Shown here one piece after another: positions 55,713 through 64,000 of a DNA stretch of 64,000 nt (the first letter of the stretch is position 1; each line of letters begins with the position of its first letter). Location: positions 8,955,386-9,019,385 of the forward strand of contig CM038471.1 in NCBI GenBank assembly GCA_021464415.1, in the 5' to 3' direction. The translations under genes were made by a program, and so were the position numbers. The notes under the pieces are model-generated. The model saw nothing but the letters and a program-made list of their open reading frames with translations, did not search any database and had not been told where the DNA came from. Origin of the DNA: Lonicera japonica (Eukaryota; Streptophyta; Magnoliopsida; Dipsacales; Caprifoliaceae).

Positions 55713-56164
55713 ATATTTATTGCTTCCCTTTTTCTCTAGATCAAAATTCGAGAAAGATAATAGGCTAAATTTTCTTTTAGATGCTACTATAGCATTCCAC
55801 ATCCGTATAGTAATTACGGGCCATTTTTTAATCTTAAAAATGTATAAGAGAAAATAATTCTAAGTAAATAACTAAAACACACTTTGGTACTTTATTTAAA
55901 CAAAATAAGTAAATGTTGACATGAATTTGTATTATATAAAAGAAAAAAAAATATCACCTCATGCCCGGCCTATAAATCCACAACAATTTTCAACAGTCCA
56001 CCCGTGGATCAATCCACCTCGAACGCCCTTGTGGCCAACAAATTGTCCCCTTCACCATCATGGCTACCCTTACCCACCACAGGGCCTACTTCCCTCTCTC
56101 TCTGTCCTCTCTTACATATTGTACACATATGAACATACACACTATATATATGTATATATATATA
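55713..56164. other. unassigned sequence
   Basis: AT-rich, then a short higher-GC stretch at 55965-56100. An 88-codon ORF at 55921-56187 has no recognisable content. A (TA)n run lies at 56142-56168. Confidence 0.5.
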
Positions 56165-56506
56165 TATATAAGGTGCATTACATGTAAGGACTTTTTTTGA
56201 CGAAATTTGGTAGGGATGTTCTCCCTCATGTATAGACCAACTCCACCAAATTTCATAAAAAAGTTTAATTGGTAATTAGGTTAACTACAGGATTGAAAAA
56301 ATATTGGATTTTATATATCTATTTTTGGACCAATATTTTTCAATCATGTAGTTAACCCACTTTTAGGTTGAATTTTTGATAAAGTTTGGGGGAGATATTC
56401 TACACATGATGAAAAACATCCACACTAAATTTCATCAAAAAATCCATCGGAAAGCATGCCAAATGACCTGGTCCATAAATAAGGTCCTTACTTGAAATTT
56501 TCCCTA
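56165..56506. mobile_element. foldback MITE, copy 2
   Basis: An inverted repeat related to 17041-17440: GACGAAATTTGGTAGGGATG, GTTAACTACAGGATTGAAAA, centre near 56315, then AATATTTTTCAATCATGTAG and GGAAAGCATGCCAAATGACC. The left end is shorter than the right, so it is probably truncated. Confidence 0.85.
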
Positions 56507-56710
56507 TATATATATATCACAGTTTGTGAGATTTGGTATGTATACACACGCATCACATGTACATACACATCGCATCACATATGCACACATCAATATACAT
56601 TGATTTCATGTTTACCCTCAGATCCAACATAATATATATTAATTAAATCTAATGGATTATTTGATCTATGTATATATATTGTATAAATCTCTATTATGCT
56701 ATTGTGTATT

Positions 56711-58383
56711 TGACGCTGCTAGAAAAAGCGCGTTTCGATAGCCCAAGTGCAGGCACGTCAAGTTGTAATAAAGTCTCGAAAGTCCGAGTTTCGAACCACA
56801 GGGATAGTTGAAAAGGAATAGAATGGATTGCGGATTAAATGATTTTTCAGATTTTGTAAGTTGGATTGGTTGTAAAACAACGTAAACATAAATCGGTTTG
56901 AAAATTAATAAGAAATCACTAAGGTATTCGGAAGTTAGTTGCGATTTAAGAAACGGTGATCACTTGCCCATACAAAGATTTCAACATAGGGTTTCTCGAG
57001 ATATGGGGAATGTTGGTGTATCTCTCAATAGCAAAGGGTGCGACGCTAGGCGACTCATTCCCGGATTGAAGCTATATCAAGAAAGAGACAAACGACATTC
57101 CACCAAAGACAAGGTTATCATTCCTACCTCTTAGCTACGGGTGTGAAGCAAGGCAACCCATTCCCGATGAAGCTAATCCGAGATAGATATGACAAACTCA
57201 TCATAATAAGATTTAACATAAAACAAGTGTATATAATCTCATGATTTAAAGAATGAAAATTAGAAAGTGAATCCTAACAATGAAATGGAATGAAGTTTAT
57301 GGGATAAATTTGTCATCTCATCATTTATCACTTATGGTAGAAAATAAAGAGTCTAAGTATCATATATAGTGTAAGAAGCACTCAATATTTCAATAAATGA
57401 ATCAAAGATAAGCTAAACAAATTTATAATCCATCTATGGGATTTTATGAACTATTTATAATTTCTACAAAGAGGACAAAAACTCCATGAATGGGGGAAAG
57501 AGATTTCAAGCTTTCTAGAACCATATAAATATGTTGTATGTTCATTAACAACTAAGAACTAAATATACAAGGCATATAAAGTCTTAACTTAATATGAAAA
57601 TACCTAGAAAACTTGAAATAATGGAAGATATGATGAAGAAAAGGATTCACAAATATTTATCAAACTTTAAGTATGGATTGAGCCATTAATCACCGAAAAT
57701 TATATCGCGATTCACCTCCGTAACCTTAGTAATAGAATACTCCATAATAAATGAAAGAACAAATATTATAGAAGAAGAAATCATTCTTACAAATTAAACA
57801 CTTACAAAGGAAAAATGAAGAACAAAACTCAAGAGTTCTCCATTCTCTCTAGAACTTGCAAGTGTGTAAAACTAGATAAAATAATAATCCAATATCCCTT
57901 GATCCCCTAGACTAAAAGCTAGCTAAGGGTGTACTTAAATCAATAAACAAACCAAAGGAAAATATCTAGGAACAAACTTCCCCAAAATAAGGCTAAAAGC
58001 AAAAGGTAGTTGGTGCACTCGCTAAACCATGATCGATCATGGCTATGCCCATGATCGATCATGGGAGTCTTCTGCCAGAAATTTTGGAAGCCATGATCGA
58101 TCATGGCTTTGCCCATGATCGATCATGGGCCTGGAACTTTTCACTCAGCACTTTTGCAAGCTATCTAGGCTTGCTCTTGATCACCTCATGTTATGCCATT
58201 GTATTCCAATCCTACAAAAACATGGAATACTACAAAATATACACCAACTTGGGCAATGTTAGATACAACACTCGCTAAGGCACTAATCTCGAGATAAGCG
58301 GATAATTAGGCAGAATTAATGCAACAAACGCGTCAAGCGACTCCTGGAAAGAGTTTAAACACGACAATATTATGCGTTTATCA
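56711..58383 (-). repeat. 3' LTR of the Athila derivative
   Basis: 1673 bp, ends TGACGCTGCTAG...GTTTATCA. Its first 62 bp match 63151-63212. It holds four perfect CCATGATCGATCATGG sites (58027-58128). Confidence 0.88.
58027..58128 (-). promoter_or_regulatory. four phased CCATGATCGATCATGG palindromes in the LTR
   Basis: Perfect 16-bp copies start at 58027, 58049, 58091 and 58113, at distances 22, 42 and 22 bp. They lie about 255-355 bp into the LTR in its own orientation, where U3 promoter elements are expected. Confidence 0.85.
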
Positions 58384-58397
58384 ATTCCCCTCAACTT
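58384..58397 (-). other. polypurine tract of the Athila derivative
   Basis: Minus strand AAGTTGAGGGGAAT directly before the LTR start TGATAAAC. A second CCCCTCAACTT (59446-59456) may be a central copy. Confidence 0.75.
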
Positions 58398-59761
58398 ATC
58401 TCTTGCTAGTCTCTTAGCAAGACAAAAATATATAATTACAAAAAAATAATAATATGATATACAAAAAGATGTTAACTTCTAAGTTCCCTTAGAAGACGAG
58501 TTACATCTCGTGAAGGTTTTCAGAAATGATATCTACAAACATCAGAAGTTTGATCATGATGAACGATGAGAATGAAGATTCAAGTTTCACTTTGCAAAGC
58601 AAGAGGCATTACTATCAATTTTTCAGAATGACAGACTTTTGAATGATCATCTAATTCGCCTACCTCCTTTAGAACACAATCCTATATTCTCCAATACTTA
58701 CATACTAGACTTCGATTCAAACAATTTAATATAAACACAAAGAGTCATAATCATTCAAGAAGGAAGAAAGAAATTTTTCAAAAACAAAAACTCAAAGTTT
58801 TGTTGATTCTAAGCGCCTTTTTTTTTATCTTTTACTTGGAAATTCTGCTAAGTTAGATCAGGGCGGTTTTCATCTCTATGGGGGGGCAGCGGTCTCACTT
58901 ACGATATTTTTACATTATACTGCTCATTCATTGGAGCTCGAAGAAAGCTATTCACCCTTTCCCACATGGTAACTATACCCATCCATAATATTAGAGAAAG
59001 AGACTTAAGATTTAGTCAAGTGAAGCTTTAAGTCAATTTAGGATAAAAGTCGACCAAGTTATAAAAGTGCTATGCTTTTGTCCTATCATTGGAGGATCTT
59101 TTCAAAAGAGCTTCCATCATTTTTGGACAAAAATTTCTCTTCTCTCAATGAAAATAAATCTAAGTGTTATTACCGAATTGGAAACAACCGAAGAAATCTA
59201 GCATGTGGAACAAGAGAATATAATGGGATATGAGACTAAGTGGAGCAAGGAAATTTAGATTATCATTCAAATTCCTATCTAGAACAAAGAATTCATGCCA
59301 AAAGCTAATGAAACAATAGTCTTCATTTGAACAAAGACTCAAACTCTCATCAATTTTCAAACTTCTAAAAAAAATGAAACACATCTCATCAACTCATGAA
59401 AATAGATAATGGCAAGCCAAAACAACAGAACAAAATAATCACATACCCCCTCAACTTGAAGATAACATTGTCCTCAATGGAAAGAGAACAATTAAATGCA
59501 CGGAAGGGCTACTTTGGCTTTGCTTTCCATGAGACAAAAATAAGAGATAAACAACAACTATATACAAAACGGGTTAGAATTAGAATTCAATTATCAAAAA
59601 CCATAACATTCAATCATTAAAACCAAGTTCTAACGTTAACATTAAGTTTGAAATCTAATACAACTCAAAAGAAATAACATAAAACTAAGCATAAATATAA
59701 CTAATTAAAGAGTTTTAAGGCTATCACATCATCACATATCGGGAGGTGGGGGTGGGGGAAA
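58398..59761 (-). other. 3' untranslated part of the Athila derivative
   Basis: About 1.36 kb with no ORF of recognisable content, AT-rich. Confidence 0.65.
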
Positions 59762-60910
59762 TCAACTGTAGAACGCCTCGAATTGCCGGCGTATGAACTC
59801 CTGTTGAGTCGCCGTATGAACTTCCACCCTGGAGGCAATCTCTACCTCCATATGATCTTGGCGGACTAGCATATTGTCCACCCTAGTATTGAGAGTATCA
59901 AACCCAGCGTGCATCATGGCATTCATTTGCTCAAATTGCTCTCTCAAGAACTCCATGTTATCGTCCACAGGCCCTGTACTTGCTCTTCTTCTTCTCCTCG
60001 AAGGACCCAGAGCGTCGAGTCCAGCCTCTTATGGTGCTTCTTCTTCTGACTCAACTGGAGGAGGTGCGGCCGAAGAACTTGGCCGATTTCTCAGTTGGCT
60101 GGCGGCTCTAGCTTGGGTGGACCTGTTTATCGGGGCATGCTGAATCTTTCTGACATCGGTGTCCCTTTCTTGGACACCCGCTTCCAAGCAAATGCGGGTT
60201 AAAAGAACACCAAATTTGATCGTTTCATTATGGGCCACCGTGTCATAGACTTTCATGATTTTTCGCATTATGTAGCGAACCAAACATCACGGCTTATTAC
60301 GAGCAATGACGTATAGAACATAAGCATGATAGGGGTACAAGTGTTGAATGTGCGAGGTGGGGTCAATCGCATTGGCTACAACGAGCCACATGGTCCTAAA
60401 ATGCTCAGCCAAATTGTTCCTATCGAATTGCGTGCCAATCCAAGTCATTGGACGACCGGCCAAAAATGTGGCCAACTCGTCATCGGTGGGGTATACAATA
60501 CGGGTTGAATGACGGAGGTCATAGCTACCATCCGGCAATGCCGGAATCCCCGTGACTCTATTAACAACCTCAAGGTTAAAGAGTACAGTTCTCCCACGCA
60601 CGTGGGCAACATAGGAATAGGTAGCATTGGGCACACGCACCAAGCTTGCAACAAATTCACGACATAGAGTGAGATTGCATTGGTTACCTGTTTGTCGCAA
60701 ATATTGCACCCACCCCTCATGTCTCTCGAAGGCTCCCATTTGCGGGAAATCATCTAAAGCACCAATAATCACGGGCCACTCGATCAACACAACCCGGTTC
60801 CTAAAAGTATAGTTCCACCAATCATACTCCTGACGGCTACAGAACCTGCGATATCCACCCCTTGCGGCTTGAAGCTTTTCAGGCTTGTTGACTGGAGCAA
60901 TAGCGGCCAT
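59762..60910 (-). pseudogene. Athila-type extra ORF (putative plant transposon protein)
   Basis: One 383-codon frame with two nonsense codons (TGA at 60287-60289, TAA at 60029-60031). The N-terminal half (MAAIAPVNKPEKLQAARGGY, then RVVLIEWPVIIG, REFVASLVRVPNATYSYVAH, VRGRTVLFNLEVVNRVTGIP) and HLYPYHAYVLYVIARNKP fit the 'putative plant transposon protein'/Athila ORF family. A Ser/Pro/Glu-rich spacer follows, then a C-terminal coiled coil (MEFLREQFEQMNAMMHAGFD, TLNTRVDNMLVRQDHMEVEI). Function unknown. In Athila relatives the ORFs outside gag-pol are called env-like or ORF1; I see no signal peptide or membrane span here. Confidence 0.75.
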
Positions 60911-61200
60911 TGATGTGGGAAGAAGGCAGTGTGACGGGAGAAGTAGAGAGAGATTTTGAAATTTGGGGGAGTAGGGCTCGAAATAGGGGGGCTTAAGAGA
61001 GAGAAAATGGTTGATTCTTAGATGGGTGTAGGATTTGGGGTTGAAATTGGATGATTATGGAGGTGGAAAGGCTAGGGGAGGGTTTGATTAGATGATGGGA
61101 GAAGCCTTGGAGAAGGGATGTGGAGAGAAAATTGGGGTTTAGAAAGAGATGGGGCACGATTTTGGGGTTTAAATTGCGCCTGCTCTGTTTTAAAGGGGGA

Positions 61201-61302
61201 CCATGATCGATCATGGTTATGCCCATGATCGATCATGGGAGTACACTGCCGCAGAAAAAGTTCACCATGATCGATCATGGCTTTTCCCATGATCGATCAT
61301 GA
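61201..61302 (-). promoter_or_regulatory. internal promoter with four phased CCATGATCGATCATGG sites
   Basis: Sites start at 61201, 61223, 61265 and 61287 (the last has one mismatch), at distances 22, 42 and 22 bp, identical to the LTR cluster of the same element. They end about 290 bp upstream of the extra ORF's ATG. On the minus strand the downstream sequence has AT-rich TATA-like boxes (TTTAAAAC and CAATTTAAACC near 61180) and a C/T-rich leader. Confidence 0.75.
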
Positions 61303-61361
61303 CCGCGTCAAGCAATGGAATGTTGATTTTCACTTGCCTAAAGACATCCAAAATCTCGGTG

Positions 61362-62399
61362 TTAGATTTGGATGGTTGGTTCAATCTTTCCAAAAATGGG
61401 ACTTTGATCCCATTTTTGATTTTTTTCTAGATCCTCCTTTCCTTGTTTTTCTTCATCTCTCTTCTTTTCTTCACTCACAACCTTCTCAACACTCATAGGC
61501 TCTACTATGTCCGCCACCTTGGGGGTTTTAGGAACAATAGTTTTGTCTACCTCCTTCCCACTCCTTAGGATTGTGATAGATTTGAGCTCTTCTATCTTGG
61601 TGCTAGACTCTCCTCCCTCTACAACTTGAACTTGGCCTCTAGGATTAAATAAAGGTTGAGAAGGGAATTTTCCATTCTCTTGGGTAGCTAGGGTAGTGGT
61701 GAGTTTGGACATTTGAGTTTTTAACTCACCCACGTCACGATCCATTTTGTCCACAAATGATCTCAAAAAAGCTTCCAAGTTTTGGTTGGGATTTTGATTC
61801 TGAGGTGGAAAAAAAGGGTTTTGAGGTTGTTGTTGTCTTTGGTTTTGATGATATTGGTTGTGGTTCTGACCTTGATTTCCTCCCCAACTGAAATTGGGGT
61901 GATTCTTCCAACCCTCATTGTACCTTTGAGAATAAGGGTCGTTTTGGTTACGGTTTTGGTTGTACTGGTGCAAAGCATTTACTTGGGCGGGAATTTTGAG
62001 GACTTCCCGGAAAGCCGAAATGGTAGGGCAATCCTCGGTAGTGTGTCCCGAATTTTCACAAATGACACATAACTGGCTCGAGGATACTACACTGACCTCT
62101 TTAAGTTTACTTGCTTCCATTGCCTCTACTTTCTTAGACAATTGGAACAACCTCGCACCCATGTCATCCTCGTTGGATACTTGGTACAACCCACCCCTTC
62201 CTTGAGTTTTGGCTTTGGGTTCCTTGGTATAGGTGTTCCAATTTTGGGCGCCTTCCGCTAATTCATCAAAATATAGCAAAGCCTCATCGGGATTCTTACT
62301 AAAGAATTGACCATTACACATGGTCTCAACAAACGTACGCATATCAGAGGTGAGAGATTCATAGAAAAAACTAACAAGGCTCCAAGTTTCCGTGACCAT
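61362..62399 (-). CDS. gag: gag C-terminal part of the Athila derivative
   Basis: 345 open codons. It begins after a frameshift from the N-terminal part (WSLVSFFYESLTSDMRTFVE, ETMCNGQFFSKNPDEALLYF, typical of the Athila gag C-terminal half). The zinc knuckle CVICENSGHTTEDC follows (C-X2-C-X4-H-X4-C). Next come a long Asn/Gln-rich stretch (HQYNQNRNQNDPYSQRYNEG), ITILRSGKEVDK (the conserved LRSGK motif near the gag end) and a Glu/Lys-rich tail. After gag the expected protease and pol do not appear. Confidence 0.85.
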   Translation of the reverse strand: MVTETWSLVSFFYESLTSDMRTFVETMCNGQFFSKNPDEALLYFDELAEGAQNWNTYTKEPKAKTQGRGGLYQVSNEDDMGARLFQLSKKVEAMEASKLKEVSVVSSSQLCVICENSGHTTEDCPTISAFREVLKIPAQVNALHQYNQNRNQNDPYSQRYNEGWKNHPNFSWGGNQGQNHNQYHQNQRQQQPQNPFFPPQNQNPNQNLEAFLRSFVDKMDRDVGELKTQMSKLTTTLATQENGKFPSQPLFNPRGQVQVVEGGESSTKIEELKSITILRSGKEVDKTIVPKTPKVADIVEPMSVEKVVSEEKKRDEEKQGKEDLEKNQKWDQSPIFGKIEPTIQI

Positions 62400-62985
62400 G
62401 GTGAGGGCATGCGTTTAAAAGCTCTTTGTATCTTTCCCAACACTTATAAAAAGTTTCATTGTCTTTTGGCAAAAAATTTGATATCGCCCTTCTTAAATCA
62501 TTGGTTCTGTGAACGGGAAAGAAGTTTTTTAGAAACTCCGCTTGAAGCTCTTGCCAAGACCGAATTGATTGCGGTCTTTGAGCATTAAGCCAAATTTTTC
62601 CTTTAGCTTTAAGGGAGAAAGGAAAGAGTTTTAATCGCATGACATCCTCGTCTGTATTTGCCTCACGAAATATGGAGCAGACTTCTTCAAAGTCTTTCAA
62701 ATGCAAGTATGGGTTTTCCGACTCCATACCATGAAAATAGGGGATATGTTGAAGCATACCTGGTTTGAAGGAGAACGCACCGGCTTGGCCGGTGGGAAGG
62801 ACGATGCATGAGTTGGAAGTTGCTCGAGGCGGTTGAAGGTAGTCCCTCATGGTCCTAACTGGAGGAACATTGTTGGCACCTTCCCCTTCATTATCGCTCT
62901 CATGATCCGCCGCTCTACCTTGGTTTGCCATTCTTGGTGAATGGGGAGGGCTTATTCGAATGTCCACAAACAATTGCCCTTGCAT
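62400..62985 (-). CDS. gag: gag N-terminal part of the Athila derivative
   Basis: The likely start is MANQGRAADHESDNEGEG at about 62931; the open frame extends to 62985. It contains RTMRDYLQPPRATSNSCIVL, FKPGMLQHIPYFHGMESENP and YLHLKDFEEVCSIF, all typical of Athila gag. It continues through the capsid-like LKLFPFSLKAKGKIWLNAQR and PVHRTNDLRRAISNFLPKDN. A frameshift near 62400 moves the reading to the next block. Confidence 0.88.
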
Positions 62986-63123
62986 AGGCTTGGAAAACTA
63001 TTCGAATATCCCCTTGAAAACTCTACAAAATAAAACAAGAATAAGGGAGAAAAATAAATTAATTGAATGGAGAGATACTTACAGAGAACGGCTTTTTACA
63101 AAACCTGAAATCTGCCTTTTGCC

Positions 63124-63145
63124 TTATCCCCGGCAACGGCGCCAA
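63124..63145 (-). other. primer binding site, Athila type
   Basis: Minus strand TGGCGCCGTTGCCGGGGATA, a few bases inside the 5' LTR. It is the usual Athila PBS (tRNA-Asp type). Confidence 0.9.
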
Positions 63146-63150
63146 AAACT

Positions 63151-63212
63151 TGACGCCGCTAGAAAAAGAGCGTTTCGATAGCCCAAGTGCAGGCACGTCA
63201 AGTTGTAATAAT
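63151..63212 (-). repeat. 5' LTR remnant of the Athila derivative
   Basis: Only the LTR end is left (TGACGCCGCTAGAAAAAGAG, then CCCAAGTGCAGGCACGTCAA), with two differences from 56711-56772. The rest was replaced by unrelated AT-rich DNA. Confidence 0.85.
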
Positions 63213-63784
63213 ACGAACAACATTTAAATTTTTTTTAAAAATACTTACAGAATCCAAAATTGAAAATTTTGCTAAACGAAAAAATACACTAAAGAATATT
63301 AATGGAATAAATGAAAAATAATTTTTTTTATAAAAATCGAATCAACACGCTTCACAAAAAGTAAAGAAAAAGAAAAATCGAACAACAATATATCATTAAA
63401 AGTAAATATTTTTGGAAAGCCACAATACTCAAATTACCGTAACAATTAATAGTCAAATTACCATTTCACAAGAAAAACTCAAATTAAAATTTGATTTTCC
63501 GTGCATGAATGTACATATTCCTATAGCCATTAATAATGAAATTCACAAGCAATTTTTTTTTTAAAAGCTACAATGCTCAAATTACCTTGGCCAATTATTC
63601 ATACACTGCATTTTGTGAGCTGCACTAACTCCATGGATGTTTTTAACATGTTCACATGCATGGAATCTTAAAACAGAAAAGGTATATGAAAAATTTTAGA
63701 CGAAAAATATAGTCAACTTTTTTGGTCAGACTTTCCCATTTTTATATAAATATAGATATCCAAAAGAAGAGGTCCCTTCTCTTA
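63213..63784. other. AT-rich sequence, no gene seen
   Basis: No ORF or known element was recognised. Homology to the Athila LTR ends abruptly at its left edge. Confidence 0.6.
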
Positions 63785-64000
63785 AAGACTGTCCTTAAGT
63801 TAAATAACTTAAGGACCATATATTTTGAAAGGTAAACAGATGAATTTTTTCATGAAATTTGGTGAGGACGATCTCTATAATAAGTAGATCATCTACCCCA
63901 AATTTCATCAAAAAACTCAAAAAGGAAGTGGGTTAATTAAAAATCTAAAATTTTAACATCCGTAAATGCACAAATATATCAATTTTATAGCGAACCCACT
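63785..64000. mobile_element. foldback MITE, copy 3 (cut by window end)
   Basis: GATGAATTTTTTCATGAAAT, TTGGTGAGGACGATCTC, AAATTTCATCAAAAAACTCA and GGAAGTGGGTTAA match one arm of the 17041-17440 element. The second arm lies outside the window. Confidence 0.7.

Larger units (their letters stand above)
56711..63212 (-). mobile_element. Athila-derived element without pol
   Basis: Minus-strand order: truncated 5' LTR (63151-63212), Athila-type PBS, gag, a palindrome-bearing internal promoter, an Athila-type extra ORF, a long non-coding part, PPT and a 3' LTR (56711-58383). Only 0.45 kb separates gag from the extra ORF, so protease, RT, RNase H and integrase are absent. It would have depended on other elements for these enzymes. 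The 5' LTR is cut after about 62 bp, and no TSD can be checked. Confidence 0.82.

Overview
Overall: this is a flowering-plant (most likely eudicot) nuclear window made almost entirely of nested transposable elements. I found no convincing host gene, no tRNA or rRNA gene and no CRISPR array. The plant assignment rests on Ty3/gypsy lineages known from angiosperms (CRM-type chromovirus, Tat/Ogre, Athila), an initiator-Met-type primer site (TGGTATCAGAGC), an Athila-type primer site (TGGCGCCGTTGCCGGGGA), plant mobile domain proteins, a MuDR-type transposase, and hAT, Mutator and foldback MITEs. Bases 1-26 are N.

Layout. (1) 353-10232 is a solo LTR with 5-bp target duplication (TSD) TGAAT. It is split by a near-complete CRM-like retrotransposon on the minus strand (1181-8305, TSD CAAAC), whose single gag-pol frame has three nonsense codons. 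An hAT MITE (10238-10903) sits exactly on the right LTR/flank junction. (2) The host-like sequence around this LTR recurs in diverged form at 15870-16784. Between the two copies is a Mutator foldback MITE (13886-14973, 9-bp TSD). (3) 16785-26203 is a decayed autonomous MULE with about 130-bp terminal inverted repeats (TIRs) and a minus-strand transposase whose intron and upstream region are arrays of a 22-bp palindrome. It is invaded by a foldback MITE, gypsy fragments and an Ogre-family solo LTR (23930-25823). (4) 28920-54330 is an Athila-like solo LTR, itself inside a small MITE, split by a complete 22.9-kb Tat/Ogre element (29901-52763, TSD GGCTT). (5) 54331-56510 holds further MITEs. (6) 56711-63212 is an Athila-derived element with gag and an Athila-type extra ORF but no pol. 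(7) The window ends in a third foldback MITE.

The Tat/Ogre element has a + strand gag-pol, broken by stops, frameshifts and a nested 2.2-kb solo LTR in the integrase. Two antisense genes lie between pol and the 3' LTR: a DUF7745-like ORF and a five-exon plant mobile domain (PMD) gene with intact splice signals. Two minisatellites (69 bp and about 63 bp) complete the hypervariable 3' region.

Main hunt result: the LTR promoters and the internal antisense or extra-ORF promoters share short palindromes placed near the TATA box. The motif is specific to the element family: TGTCGCGCGACA in the Ogre family, AGCCGYRCGGCT in a related LTR, CCATGATCGATCATGG in the Athila derivative and in one unrelated solo LTR, and GGATCGATCC in the other Athila-like LTR. 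Copies are mostly spaced 20-22, 30-32 or 42 bp apart, which is 2, 3 or 4 turns of B-DNA. This looks like a same-face, dimer-binding cis-element shared by a retrotransposon's LTR and its accessory genes. I know of no description of this arrangement, but I could not search for one.
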